In this document: positions 33,481 through 42,630 of the stretch, one piece after another
How the letters are laid out: the number at the start of each line of letters is the position of its first letter
Position numbering within the stretch: position 1 is the stretch's first letter
From: Streptomyces anulatus
GTDB lineage: Bacteria; Actinomycetota; Actinomycetes; Streptomycetales; Streptomycetaceae
NCBI RefSeq assembly: GCF_014650675.1
Contig: NZ_BMVK01000013.1
Coordinates: forward strand, 62,001 to 126,000
DNA length: 64,000 bases
Reading direction: 5' to 3'
The notes under the pieces: model-generated
The model's database searches: none
Told to the model about the DNA's origin: nothing
The model's input: the letters and a program-made list of their open reading frames with translations, nothing else
Made by a program: the position numbers and the translations under genes

Positions 33481-33834
33481 TCAGTCGGTGGCGGCGACAG
33501 CCTCGTCGACCGTGGTGTGAATCGGGAACACCTTGGTCAGACCTGTGATCCGGAAGATCTTGAGAATGCGCTCCTGGTTGCAGACCAGGCGCAACGAGCC
33601 CTCATGGGCCCGGACACGCTTCAAGCCGCCCACGAGCACGCCGAGGCCGGTGGAGTCGAGGAAGTCGACGCCTTCCATGTCGACAACCAAGTGGTAGCTG
33701 CCGTCATTCACCAACTCGACCAACTGCTCGCGCAGCTTGGGCGCGGTATACACATCAATCTCGCCACCGACCTCGACGACCGTACGGTCGCCACCAGGGC
33801 CGGACACATTGCGAGTCGACAGGGACAGGTCCAC
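33481..33834 (-). CDS. bldG: Anti-sigma factor antagonist BldG
   Basis: A 117-residue STAS-domain protein nearly identical to the developmental regulator BldG: GEIDVYTAPKLREQLVELV, then VVDMEGVDFLDSTGLGVLVG. The phosphorylatable Ser is Ser61 in DSTGLG (Ser57 in the 113-residue S. coelicolor protein; a GPGG insertion near residue 12 explains the shift). It is essential there for aerial growth and antibiotic production. It lies 199 bp upstream of the anti-sigma gene, in the same direction, and diverges from the helicase gene. The start codon is GTG. Confidence 0.97.
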   Translation of the reverse strand: MDLSLSTRNVSGPGGDRTVVEVGGEIDVYTAPKLREQLVELVNDGSYHLVVDMEGVDFLDSTGLGVLVGGLKRVRAHEGSLRLVCNQERILKIFRITGLTKVFPIHTTVDEAVAATD

Positions 33835-33913
33835 GGATCCTCCAGCACCTTGCTATCGAGCGGTCGCCCCTCGGTCTCCCCGACGGAGGCCAGGGGACGG
33901 ATCGCCAGCCGCG

Positions 33914-36424
33914 ATGGCATTCAATCACTTACCAGCAGCCATGCACGACGCCTTGGGACCATTGTCCGTCACGCCAGTGACACACTCGGTGCCGATGGCC
34001 AAGAATCACCGTCCCGGACAACCACCCGAGAGTGGGGGCTCGCGCCCCTCTCCCGCCATGATCCTCGACCGGCTCGCCGCAGGGGCGGGCCGGGCCGCGC
34101 GCATCACTCATACGGAGCACTTGCCCCCGAGATCGGGAACCCATGCCATCTGGCCGGATCGCATCCGGCCAGAAGTGATCTCGGCGATCGAAAAAGCCGG
34201 GATCGCCCATCCGTGGGCGCATCAGGCGGCTGCGGCGGAGCACGCGCTGGACGGCGAATCGGTCGTGATCGCCACCGGCACGGCCTCCGGGAAGTCCCTC
34301 GCGTACCTCGCGCCGGTCCTCAGCACCCTCCTGGACGGCTCCGAGGCCCCCAACGGCCGCGGGGCCACCACCCTGTACCTCGCCCCCACCAAGGCCCTCG
34401 CAGCCGACCAGCGGCGCTCGGTGAAGGCGCTCGCGGCCCCGCTCGGCAACGCCGTCAGGCCCGCGGTCTACGACGGCGACACCCCCGTCGAGGAACGCGA
34501 ATGGGTGCGGCAGTACGCGAACTACGTCCTGACCAACCCCGACATGCTGCACCGCGGGATCCTGCCGTCCCACCCCCGCTGGGCGTCCTTCCTGCGTGCC
34601 CTACGGTTCGTCGTGATCGACGAGTGCCACACCTACCGGGGCGTCTTCGGCTCCCACGTCGCCCAGGTCCTGCGCCGCCTACGCCGCCTGTGCGCCCGCT
34701 ACGGGGCCGATCCGGTCTTCCTGCTGGCCTCCGCCACTGCGGCGGACCCCGCGGTCGCAGCCGGGCGTCTGACGGGCCTGCCGGTCCGGGAGGTTTCCGA
34801 CGACGCCTCCCCCCGCGGCGAGCTGGTCTTCGCCCTCTGGGAGCCCCCGCTGACCGACCTGCACGGCGAGAAGGGCGCACCCGTACGCCGTACCGCGACG
34901 GCCGAGACCGCCGACCTGCTCACCGACCTGACCCTCCAGGGCGTCCGCTCGGTCGCCTTCGTACGCTCCCGGCGCGGCGCGGAACTGATCTCGGTGATCG
35001 CCAAGGAGCGCCTCGCGGAGGTCGACCGCTCACTGCCGAAGCGGGTCGCCGCCTATCGCGGGGGATACCTCCCCGAGGAGCGCCGGGCCCTGGAGCGGGC
35101 GCTGCACTCCGGCGAACTGCTCGGTCTGGCGGCCACCACCGCCCTGGAACTGGGCATCGACGTCTCCGGCCTCGGCGCGGTCGTCATCTCCGGCTACCCG
35201 GGCACACGGGCGTCCCTCTGGCAGCAGGCAGGCCGGGCCGGCCGCTCGGGGCAGGGCGCCCTGGCCGTTCTCGTGGCCCGGGACGACCCGCTGGACACCT
35301 ACCTGGTGCACCACCCCGAGGCGCTGTTCCAGCAGCCCGTCGAGTCGACGGTGCTGGACCCGGACAACCCCTACGTCCTCGCCCCCCACCTCTGCGCCGC
35401 GGCCGCCGAACTGCCCCTCACCGAGCCCGACATCGCCCTCTTCGGCCCCGCCGTGCCCGAACTGCTGCCCCAACTGGAGGCGGCGAAGCTGCTGCGCAGA
35501 CGGGCGTCGGGCTGGCACTGGACCCGGCGCGAACGGGCCGCCGACCTGGCCGACATCCGGGGCGGCGGTGGGCGTCCTATCCAGATCGTCGAGGAGGGCA
35601 CCGGCCGCCTCCTGGGCACCGTCGACGCGGCCGCCGCCCACACGGCCGTCCACGAGGGGGCCGTCCATCTCCACCAGGGCCGCACCCACCTGGTCCGGAA
35701 ACTGGACCTGGAGGACTCCGTCGCCCTGGTCGAGCAGGCCGACCCGCCGTACTCGACGGTCGCCCGCGACACCACGGCCATCACCGTCCTGGAGACCGAC
35801 ACCGAGATCCCCTGGGGGCAGGGGCGGCTCTGCTACGGCTCCGTCGAGGTCACCAACCAGGTCGTCTCGTTCCTCCGCCGGAAGCTGATCACCGGGGAAG
35901 TCCTGGGCGAGACGAAGCTCGACCTGCCGCCCCGCACCCTGCGCACCCGCGCCGTGTGGTGGACGGTCACCGAGGACCAGCTCGACGCGGCCCGCATCAA
36001 TCCGGAGATCCTCGGCGGCGCACTCCACGCCGCGGAGCACGCCTCGATCGGCCTGCTGCCGCTCTTCGCCACCTGCGACCGCTGGGACATCGGCGGCGTG
36101 TCCGTACCGCTGCACCCGGACACCCTGCTGCCGACGGTCTTCGTGTACGACGGCCACCCAGGAGGAGCCGGATTCGCCGAGCGAGCCTTCCACACCGCCC
36201 GTACGTGGCTGACGGCGACCCGGGAGGCCATCGCGTCCTGCGAGTGCGAGGCGGGCTGCCCTTCCTGCATCCAGTCCCCCAAGTGCGGCAACGGCAACGA
36301 ACCCCTGCACAAACGCGGAGCCGTACGCCTGCTCACCGAACTCCTCAGGGCCGCACCCCCGGAACCGAACGAACCGACCACACCTGACGGACCGACGCCC
36401 CCTGACGGACCGACAACCCACTGA
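33914..36424 (+). CDS. DEAD/DEAH-box helicase with C-terminal DUF1998 (MrfA/YprA-like)
   Basis: An 836-residue superfamily-2 helicase. Motifs: Walker A variant ATGTASGKSLAYLAP, DExH box VVIDECHTYRG, SAT-like LLASATAADP, and late helicase motifs ELGIDVSGL and WQQAGRAGRSGQG. The DUF1998 end carries four conserved Cys (CECEAGCPSC, then SPKCGNGNEP). Homologues in Bacillus (MrfA) repair mitomycin-type DNA damage. In actinobacteria this gene is always beside a Tad secretion cluster, as here, for unknown reasons. The ATG at 33914 (MAFNHLPAAMHDALG) matches relatives. Confidence 0.93.
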   Translation: MAFNHLPAAMHDALGPLSVTPVTHSVPMAKNHRPGQPPESGGSRPSPAMILDRLAAGAGRAARITHTEHLPPRSGTHAIWPDRIRPEVISAIEKAGIAHPWAHQAAAAEHALDGESVVIATGTASGKSLAYLAPVLSTLLDGSEAPNGRGATTLYLAPTKALAADQRRSVKALAAPLGNAVRPAVYDGDTPVEEREWVRQYANYVLTNPDMLHRGILPSHPRWASFLRALRFVVIDECHTYRGVFGSHVAQVLRRLRRLCARYGADPVFLLASATAADPAVAAGRLTGLPVREVSDDASPRGELVFALWEPPLTDLHGEKGAPVRRTATAETADLLTDLTLQGVRSVAFVRSRRGAELISVIAKERLAEVDRSLPKRVAAYRGGYLPEERRALERALHSGELLGLAATTALELGIDVSGLGAVVISGYPGTRASLWQQAGRAGRSGQGALAVLVARDDPLDTYLVHHPEALFQQPVESTVLDPDNPYVLAPHLCAAAAELPLTEPDIALFGPAVPELLPQLEAAKLLRRRASGWHWTRRERAADLADIRGGGGRPIQIVEEGTGRLLGTVDAAAAHTAVHEGAVHLHQGRTHLVRKLDLEDSVALVEQADPPYSTVARDTTAITVLETDTEIPWGQGRLCYGSVEVTNQVVSFLRRKLITGEVLGETKLDLPPRTLRTRAVWWTVTEDQLDAARINPEILGGALHAAEHASIGLLPLFATCDRWDIGGVSVPLHPDTLLPTVFVYDGHPGGAGFAERAFHTARTWLTATREAIASCECEAGCPSCIQSPKCGNGNEPLHKRGAVRLLTELLRAAPPEPNEPTTPDGPTPPDGPTTH

Positions 36425-36507
36425 CGGACCAACCACACCTGTCGGACCGACTTCATCGAACAGCAGGACCACGCCGAAGCCGGCCCCAGGGATCGGATCG
36501 TGGTCAA

Positions 36508-36725
36508 GGCCCGGCCCGGAAATCGGCCGGAGTTCTGGCCCGGGAATCGGTCGTGGGCATGGCCTAGCCCAGGGATAGGCCGGTGGACAGGTCCGGGGGC
36601 CAGCCGGAGTTCCGGCCCCGGGATCGAGTCGTGGTCAGGGCCCGGCCCGGGGATCCACCGGTGGTCCCGCCCGGGGATCCGCCGGTGGTCCGGCCCAGGG
36701 ATCCGCCGGTGGTCCGGCCCGGGCC
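36508..36725. repeat. 24-bp tandem repeats spanning the end of a TadE-like gene
   Basis: Three clear 24-bp units (36644-36667, 36668-36691, 36692-36715; core GGCCCGGGGATCCGCCGGTGG) encode DPRAGPPA-type octapeptides on the minus strand. Degraded relatives continue left through the stop codon at 36635 to about 36508. Confidence 0.8.
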
Positions 36726-37084
36726 CTGACGGTGGGGAGGTAGGGCCCGAATCCCGAGCGGGCAGTCACATCGGCGATCTCCCCGTGCACCGCGCAGCGA
36801 ACGAGCTCAGCCCCTTGCGCAAGGGCTACCCTGCGGGCCGTCTCACACGCGACCACCACCCCTTCCAGTGCCCGGTCCGCAGCCGCGAGGGCCGCCAGAT
36901 CCGCGGCCCCACCCGCCCGATGACGGGCAGCCACGGCCTGGCCAAGCGCGAGCACCACGGCGAACACGGCGCAGAGACCAGCCGCGGTGACAGCCACCCA
37001 CACCGTCGCCATGCCTCGGTCCGCGCCAAGACCCGCATCCCGGTTCGCGATCCGACCCACCCTCTGGTCCCCGCCACGGCCCAT
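36635..37084 (-). CDS. TadE-like protein of the helicase/secretion neighbourhood
   Basis: A 149-residue protein with one hydrophobic segment after ADRGMATVWVAVTAAGLCAV and a Cys-bearing domain (VACETARRVALAQGAELVRC). It fits the TadE-like family that is defined by its place beside the DEAH helicase (Rv3654c in M. tuberculosis). Unlike true prepilins it has no Glu at +5 of a G/x cleavage site. The tail is a GPPADPRA repeat. The start is uncertain; the ATG at 37084 behind GAGGGGGAGG is used. It is the last gene of the leftward Tad operon and converges with the helicase. Confidence 0.75.
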   Translation of the reverse strand: MGRGGDQRVGRIANRDAGLGADRGMATVWVAVTAAGLCAVFAVVLALGQAVAARHRAGGAADLAALAAADRALEGVVVACETARRVALAQGAELVRCAVHGEIADVTARSGFGPYLPTVRARAGPPADPWAGPPADPRAGPPVDPRAGP

Positions 37085-37233
37085 CCCGCTGCCCTCCCCC
37101 TCACTTTCATCCCGGGCCCGGTCCCGGGCCTGGTGCCGGGCCTGGACCCGGGCCCGGGCCCACCGCCGGAACCTGCCCCGACGGCGACGCCCGCCCAGCC
37201 CGTCCAGCCCCTGGCCTGCGGTTCCCCTCGCCC

Positions 37234-37707
37234 TCATGGCCCGGCACCCCCGACCGTGTCCTCCGCCAGTGCAGCCGCCTCGGCGCTCAACGTCAGGGCC
37301 AGCACGCCCGGCCCCGGGGTCGGGGCCTCCACCCGGACGCGCCACAGGTCTCCGGCCCGCCGCACCTCGACCCGGGCGCCGTGGGGCGCCGCGTCACGCG
37401 CGACTTCCAGTACCGCCGCCTCCGGCTCCGAGCGGGCAGCCGCCCGTGCCCCCGCCCGCGCCGCGTCCACGCACCGGATCTGGTCCGAGGCCGCCAGCAA
37501 CGCCCACAGCAGCGCCATGGCGAAGGTCACCAGCACCGGGATCACCACGGCCGCCTCCGCGGACACCGCACCCCTGTCTCCGCACCCGTCGCCACTCGCG
37601 GGCCGGCGCCCGCGCAGCCCCCGGTCCCGCCCCCGGGAAAGGCGGCGGTCCGACGCCACGGGCCCCTTCCCCGGGCAGGACCCCGGCGGGGTCTCAGAAC
37701 TTCGCAT
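37234..37707 (-). CDS. TadE-family minor pilin
   Basis: A 157-residue protein. After a basic leader ending DRG, the sequence GAVSAEAAVVIPVLVTFAMA gives a prepilin-like site (Gly, then Glu at +5) followed by a transmembrane helix; the rest is a small periplasmic beta domain (VEVRRAGDLWRVRVEAPTPG). It should be assembled by the Tad machine at the membrane surface. The ATG at 37707 overlaps the upstream gene by 14 bp, which suggests coupling. Confidence 0.82.
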   Translation of the reverse strand: MRSSETPPGSCPGKGPVASDRRLSRGRDRGLRGRRPASGDGCGDRGAVSAEAAVVIPVLVTFAMALLWALLAASDQIRCVDAARAGARAAARSEPEAAVLEVARDAAPHGARVEVRRAGDLWRVRVEAPTPGPGVLALTLSAEAAALAEDTVGGAGP

Positions 37708-37960
37708 CGAGCGCGTCCTCGACCAGTGACTGCAGCGCCGACATCACCGGCCCGCTGTTCACCACCTTGTAGAGCACCGCCGCGAAGGCACACGCGGCGA
37801 TGGTTCCCACCGCGTACTCGGACGTGGTCATCCCCCGGTCGGACCGGCCGAGCCGCCCCGCCCACCGTGCGGCCCACTTCGCCGTCCGGTCCGGCACTCC
37901 TGTGGACCGTCGGCCTCCGCGCAGAACGTCGACGGCCCGGTCCCAGAACTTCGTTTCCAT
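37694..37960 (-). CDS. DUF4244 Flp-pilin-like peptide
   Basis: An 88-residue protein with a basic leader and then SDRGMTTSEYAVGTIAACAF, a prepilin cleavage pattern (Gly before MTTSE, Glu at +5) leading into one hydrophobic helix. This is the actinobacterial version of the Flp major pilin. The ATG at 37960 follows GGGGGATGAA. It lies between the TadC gene and the TadE gene in a leftward operon, as in other Streptomyces. Confidence 0.85.
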   Translation of the reverse strand: METKFWDRAVDVLRGGRRSTGVPDRTAKWAARWAGRLGRSDRGMTTSEYAVGTIAACAFAAVLYKVVNSGPVMSALQSLVEDALDAKF

Positions 37961-38091
37961 TTCATCCCCCGATGAGCATCGATGACGAGCGGGCGCCCGA
38001 ACGGAACACCCGTGAGTGACAGCGAAAATGAATGACCGACAGGTCGTGGTCGGCCGCGAACCCCGCGCAGGCATACCCGGCCCGCGCAACC

Positions 38092-38934
38092 TCACCGGCC
38101 CGGACGGCCGGTCGCGAGCAGGTCGCCGGCCAGGCCGATGATCACCGGCGCCACCCCGACCGCCAGAAAGGCGGGGAGGAAGCAGAGACCGACCGGCGCG
38201 GTGATCAGCACCCCGGCCCGTTGCGCCCGCGCCACCGCCGCAGCAGCTCGCTCGGCACGCATCGACTCGGCCAGCCTGGCAACCGGCTCTGCGGCCGGGG
38301 CCCCCGTCGAACCTGCCCGGTGCAGACAGCGGGCCAGCGGGCCTGCGCCCGGTATCTCCCCGAACCGACCCCACGCCTCGGCCGGTTCAACGCCGAGGCG
38401 GATCTCGGCGGCGGTTCGGGCCAGCCGGTCGCCGACCGGGCCACCGATGGATTCACCCACCTCCTCGGCAGCCTCCCGAGGGCCTGCCCCGACCGCGATA
38501 CAGGCCGCCAACAGATCCGCGACCAGCGGAAGCTGCCGGGCGATCACGGCCCTCTCCGGATGGCTGTCGCCGGGACGCGTACGAGGGCGGGACCGCCGCC
38601 ACCGCCACATCCCGTACGCCGCGACCGAACCGACCGCGCAGCCCATCACACCACCGACCAGAATCCATCCGGCCAGCCAGGCCCCGGCCGGAGCCGCCCA
38701 CCGCCGGGCGGCCTCGGAAGGACCCGAACCACAGCTCGCCCGCAACGGTGCGACCAGCCGGCTCCACCTGCCGGGCCGTGCCGCAATGACCGTCCCCAAC
38801 AACAGTGCGCCCCGCCCGCGAACCGCTCGCTTCCGGAATCCGGCGGAGGCCACGGATGCCAGCTGGGCCGCCGCGCCCAGCACCGCCGCCGACATCCCCA
38901 GGCTGTGGAGAACTTCTCCGTCCGCCGCGTTCAC
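38092..38934 (-). CDS. tadC: TadC-like inner-membrane assembly protein (T2SS F family)
   Basis: A 280-residue protein with hydrophobic segments near the N-terminus, at WLAGWILVGGVMGCAVGSVA and at VLITAPVGLCFLPAFLAVG, around a helical cytoplasmic domain (ARQLPLVADLLAACIAVGAG, then EVGESIGGPVGDRLARTA) typical of GspF/TadC. The GTG start at 38934 overlaps the TadB stop by GTGA, so translation is coupled. It forms the membrane platform with TadB. Confidence 0.85.
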   Translation of the reverse strand: MNAADGEVLHSLGMSAAVLGAAAQLASVASAGFRKRAVRGRGALLLGTVIAARPGRWSRLVAPLRASCGSGPSEAARRWAAPAGAWLAGWILVGGVMGCAVGSVAAYGMWRWRRSRPRTRPGDSHPERAVIARQLPLVADLLAACIAVGAGPREAAEEVGESIGGPVGDRLARTAAEIRLGVEPAEAWGRFGEIPGAGPLARCLHRAGSTGAPAAEPVARLAESMRAERAAAAVARAQRAGVLITAPVGLCFLPAFLAVGVAPVIIGLAGDLLATGRPGR

Positions 38935-39851
38935 GCCGCCTCCGCTCCCCGCACGATCCGGCAGGCCCAGTACAGCCCGGCCGCCTCCAGGGACGCCCCC
39001 ACCGCCAGACAGGCCAGGCCACCCGGGGTGTGCAGCAGCACGCGCAAGGGGTCGGCTCCGAGTGCCGCTCCCAGCCCAAGACCCGCGACCGGGAGCAGTG
39101 CCAGGACCACGACCGTCGACCACGCTCCCGCCAGTTGAGCGCGTAGCTCCTCCCGTCTGCGCCGGTCCTCTCGCAACGTGGCCTCCAGGCGCTCCAGCCC
39201 GGTCGCCAGCCCGGCCCCGCCGTCCACGGCCACTCGCCAGCACGCGGCCATCCCGGACAGGCCTCCCAGCCCCGGGCCCTGTGCCGCCTGCCGAAGAGCC
39301 GCCGGCACGTCACCGCCGAACCGTGCCGCCGCCAGCACCGCGGCCTCCGCCTCCCCCAGCCGGCCGGTGGAAGCGGGCGTCACCGAAGAGCAGTCCTCCG
39401 CCAGGCCTTCGCGCAGCGCCACCAGCAACGCCTGGCCCGGCTCACGGCCGGCCCGCAGCTCCCCGACCACGGCTCCGCACAACGCCGCCACCGCGGCCGC
39501 GGCCCTCTCCGCCTCCCGTGCTCCGGCCCGCCTCCGCAGCCACCGCCGCACCAACGGGACCGCCACGGCTCCCCCGACCAGCGGCAGCACGGAACCTCCC
39601 AGCACCGCAAGCAGCACCGCGACCGGAACGCACCACCACTCGCGATGCCCCCGGGCCGACTCCGTCACGCGCTCCAGGGCCTTGAGCAGGCATGGCCACC
39701 GGCTCCATGTCCGACGCGGCTCGGTGGGAGCGTCCACGAACAGCACCCGCGCCCGCCGAACACCCGTGTCCCGCACTATCGCGAGCCACACCGCTGATCC
39801 CGCGCAGAGAGCCACCGCATGAGCCGCGTACGCGGACGGTGTCCCCGTCAC
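38931..39851 (-). CDS. tadB: TadB-like inner-membrane assembly protein (T2SS F family)
   Basis: A 306-residue protein: an early hydrophobic helix, a second pair around WWCVPVAVLLAVLGGSVLPL, the GspF-type helical domain (AALCGAVVGELRAGREPGQA, then LRQAAQGPGLGGLSGMAACW), and two C-terminal helices. The GTG at 39851 overlaps the TadA stop as GTGA. It partners with TadC and the TadA motor. Confidence 0.85.
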   Translation of the reverse strand: MTGTPSAYAAHAVALCAGSAVWLAIVRDTGVRRARVLFVDAPTEPRRTWSRWPCLLKALERVTESARGHREWWCVPVAVLLAVLGGSVLPLVGGAVAVPLVRRWLRRRAGAREAERAAAAVAALCGAVVGELRAGREPGQALLVALREGLAEDCSSVTPASTGRLGEAEAAVLAAARFGGDVPAALRQAAQGPGLGGLSGMAACWRVAVDGGAGLATGLERLEATLREDRRRREELRAQLAGAWSTVVVLALLPVAGLGLGAALGADPLRVLLHTPGGLACLAVGASLEAAGLYWACRIVRGAEAA

Positions 39852-40996
39852 AGCGCACCCCCGATCAGCGACCGCAGCCGTTCCCATCCCAGCTCCGGAA
39901 CAAATCCGCCGACACCCCAACTCAGAGCCGGAACCGTGAGGACCAGGCCCGCCGCGTCCCGCTCCAGGACGTGCACCTCGGCGACCCGCCGCTGCCCCGC
40001 ACGGTCCCGCACGAGATGCACGACCACCGAGAGCGCGGCCGCCAACTGGCTGTGCAGAGCAACCCGGTCGAGACCGGCGGCAGTGCCCAGCGCCTCCAGT
40101 CGGGCGGGGACATGCTCAGCGGCATTGGCGTGGACGGTGCCGCACCCACCTTCGTGCCCAGTGTTCAATGCGGCCAACAGCTGGGTGACTTCAGCGCCCC
40201 GCACCTCTCCGACCACCAGCCGGTCGGGCCGCATGCGCAGCGCCTGCCGCACCAGATCTCGCAAAGTCACCCGGCCCGCTCCCTCCTGATTGGCGGGACG
40301 GGACTCCAGGCGGACCACATGCGGATGGTCCGGCCGCAGTTCGGCGGAGTCCTCGGCGAGCACGATCCGCTCGTTCACACCGACCGCGCCCAGCAGGCTG
40401 GCGAGGAGCGTCGTCTTGCCCGCCCCGGTGCCGCCGCTGATCACATAGGAGATCCGCGCTTCCACGAGGGCCCGCAGGATCCGGTCTCCGCCCGGCGGCA
40501 CCGTGCCCGCGTCCACCAACTCCGCCAGCGAGAAGGCCCGTGGCCGCACCACGCGCAGCGAGAGGCAGGTCGAGCCGACGGACACCGGGGGCAGCACGGC
40601 GTGCATCCGTGTGCCGTCAGGCAGTCGCGCGTCCACCCATGGCCGTGCGTCGTCCAGCCTCCTGCCGGCCACTGCGGCGAGACGCTGGGCCAGCCTCCGC
40701 ACCGCAGCCGCGTCCGGAAAGGTGACGCCCGTCAGCTGGAGCCCACCACCCCGGTCCACCCACACCCGGTCCGGTGCGGAGACCAGCACATCGGTCACCT
40801 CCGGATCCGCGAGCAACGGCTCCAACACTCCCGTGCCGATGAGTTCGCCACGCAGCTCTGCCGCGGCCCCGAGCACCTCGGCATCCCCCAGCAGCCGCCC
40901 CTGGGCCCGCAGAGCTGCGGCCACTCCGGCCGGAGTGGGAGCGGCACCGCTGCGTGCCAGCCGCTGGCGTACGGCGTCGAGCAGTTCGTCCGTCAT
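39848..40996 (-). CDS. tadA: TadA-family secretion ATPase (CpaF-like)
   Basis: A 382-residue hexameric motor. Walker A is ISGGTGAGKTTLLASLLG, the Asp box IVLAEDSAELRPDHPHVV, Walker B RPDRLVVGEVRG, and a His box region follows in GTVHANAAEHVPARLEAL. This is the heli_sec ATPase subtype found beside DUF1998 helicases. It powers assembly of Flp/Tad pilus-like structures. The start overlaps the ssd stop as ATGA. Confidence 0.93.
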   Translation of the reverse strand: MTDELLDAVRQRLARSGAAPTPAGVAAALRAQGRLLGDAEVLGAAAELRGELIGTGVLEPLLADPEVTDVLVSAPDRVWVDRGGGLQLTGVTFPDAAAVRRLAQRLAAVAGRRLDDARPWVDARLPDGTRMHAVLPPVSVGSTCLSLRVVRPRAFSLAELVDAGTVPPGGDRILRALVEARISYVISGGTGAGKTTLLASLLGAVGVNERIVLAEDSAELRPDHPHVVRLESRPANQEGAGRVTLRDLVRQALRMRPDRLVVGEVRGAEVTQLLAALNTGHEGGCGTVHANAAEHVPARLEALGTAAGLDRVALHSQLAAALSVVVHLVRDRAGQRRVAEVHVLERDAAGLVLTVPALSWGVGGFVPELGWERLRSLIGGAL

Positions 40997-42129
40997 GCCG
41001 CACCTCCCCCGGGCGGGCCGGTCACGGGGCTGGTGTCACCGGCCGCCGCCACCTGTTCCCAGAAGGCCGAACAGAACCGGGCCAACGGGCCCCGGGCACT
41101 GCCGCCGGGCGGAGTGCCATCGTCCTGGGAGACCAGAAGGCCCGATTCCACAGGAAGTTCACCGACGAGCGGGAGACCGATGGCCCGGGCGACCCATCGC
41201 CCGTCCAGACCTGACGCATACGGCCCCCGGGGCACCACCCGCAGGTCGTCCAGGACCATTCCGGCCGTGGCCGCGACGCGCCTGGCCGCTGCTACCGCAC
41301 GCAGTTCGCCCGGCACCACGAGCAGGCCGAGATCGAGTTGGGCCAATGCTTCGGCGACTCCCTCGTCGACCCGGCGGGGAAGGTCAACGACCACCACCCC
41401 ACCGAGTCGCCGCGCGGCGGCCAGCACCGCACGCATCGCCTGCGGCGGGATCACCACCTCGTCGTCCCGACCCCAACTCAGCACCCTCAGCCCGTGGAGC
41501 GCGGGCAGTGAGTCCTCCAGGGCTCCGCCCCCGAGGCGGCCCTTCGACTGGGCGAAATCCGGCCACCGCATGCCTTCGGCACGTTCGCCGCCGAGCAGGA
41601 CGTCGATCCCGCCACCCAACGGGTCGCCGTCGATCAGCATCGTCCGCCTACCGGACCTCGCCGCACTCACGGCAAGGGCGCAGGCCAGCGTTGATGCGCC
41701 GGAGCCGCCCCGCCCGCCCATCACGCCGACGGTGAACGCGGGCCGCCCCACTCCTTCGGCGGCGTTGGCGATCTGATCGACGAGCCAGCTCTCGGAATCG
41801 GGCAGCCGCAGGACATACTCGGCCCCGATCTCCACAGCCCGCCGCCACACATCCGGGTCGTCCTGGTCCCGGCCCACCAGCATCACCCCCTTCCTGCGGC
41901 CAGCGCCCCGGCAACGCGCGGCGGCGTCGTCTCCGACCAGCACCATCGGAGCCCGCTCCCAGCCGCCACGGCGTCCGGGCGGCCCGTGATGAACTTCCGG
42001 CTCGGCTCCGGCCGCCGCGCACAGCCGCAGCAGGTCGTCGAGCAGTTCCACGTCCTCCGTCACGATCAGCGGGCCTCCGCGCCGCCCCTCGGCGACCGCC
42101 GCCCCTTCTCCTGCGATGGATCCAGCCAC
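40993..42129 (-). CDS. CpaE/Ssd-like septum-site determining ATPase
   Basis: A 378-residue MinD/ParA-type protein. A receiver-like N-terminal half (VTEDVELLDDLLRLCAAAG) precedes a P-loop GVMGGRGGSGASTLACALA, which is a deviant Walker A lacking the usual Lys before Ser/Thr, and the motif MLIDGDPLGGGIDVLLGGER. It is the CpaE homologue of the helicase/secretion neighbourhood; the related mycobacterial Ssd affects septation. It probably places the Tad machine. It is first in the leftward operon, so the promoter lies in 42130-42300. Confidence 0.88.
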   Translation of the reverse strand: MAGSIAGEGAAVAEGRRGGPLIVTEDVELLDDLLRLCAAAGAEPEVHHGPPGRRGGWERAPMVLVGDDAAARCRGAGRRKGVMLVGRDQDDPDVWRRAVEIGAEYVLRLPDSESWLVDQIANAAEGVGRPAFTVGVMGGRGGSGASTLACALAVSAARSGRRTMLIDGDPLGGGIDVLLGGERAEGMRWPDFAQSKGRLGGGALEDSLPALHGLRVLSWGRDDEVVIPPQAMRAVLAAARRLGGVVVVDLPRRVDEGVAEALAQLDLGLLVVPGELRAVAAARRVAATAGMVLDDLRVVPRGPYASGLDGRWVARAIGLPLVGELPVESGLLVSQDDGTPPGGSARGPLARFCSAFWEQVAAAGDTSPVTGPPGGGAA

Positions 42130-42630
42130 GATCTCCGCCCCCTTCTCACTGCCCCTTCAGTGCGGTTCGCGGTGTTCTCGGAGCGTTTCCGAGATGCGCG
42201 ATTCCGGCACCCGCGGACTTCGCGGGTGGAATCAACGTGCAGCACCGCGGAAAATCATGTGGATCTTGATGAAAAACTGTGGACAACTTCCGGGCTGTGA
42301 ATAACTCCGTAACCCGAACCAGCGACTTCCGGAGCGCAGCCCTCTGGCTACACACTGTGACGAGACGAGTCGCACAACACCCGGCTCGCACGATCGGGCC
42401 GATGACGGCCAGACGGGAGGCTCAGGTGGTTTCCGCCCCTAAAACGCGTCCGGACATGCGACGACCCCCGCCGGGGGGGAGAGCGGGGGTCGTCCCCACG
42501 GCCGACTCGGGGGGGGGAGGAGTCGGACCGGGTTAGCACGGTCGCGAACGATCCGTGACTTCCATGGTGTACCCGAGGGCCTTCTCAGGCAAACCCACGC
42601 GCCGGAGTTTACGCCGAATGGTGGGCCCCT
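42130..42630. other. Divergent promoter region between the Tad operon and the HAD gene
   Basis: 500 bp, AT-richer near 42240-42340, where the Tad operon promoter is expected. It then holds a strong hairpin (42460-42494) and a second weaker one (about 42503-42530: CCGACTC / GAGTCGG around a G9 run). A 44-codon frame 42402-42536 crosses both hairpins and has no good start signal; it is not called as a gene. Confidence 0.5.
42460..42494. terminator. Perfect hairpin inside a divergent intergenic region
   Basis: GACGACCCCCGC (42460-42471) and its complement (42483-42494), 12 bp, 11-nt loop. As it lies between divergent genes it does not end a known gene; it may end an unseen short transcript or act in a leader of the HAD gene. 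Confidence 0.55.

Noticed and set aside
42402..42536. 44-codon small gene ahead of the HAD gene
   Set aside because: No ribosome binding site, crosses two strong hairpins, and encodes only a Pro/Gly/Arg-rich peptide.
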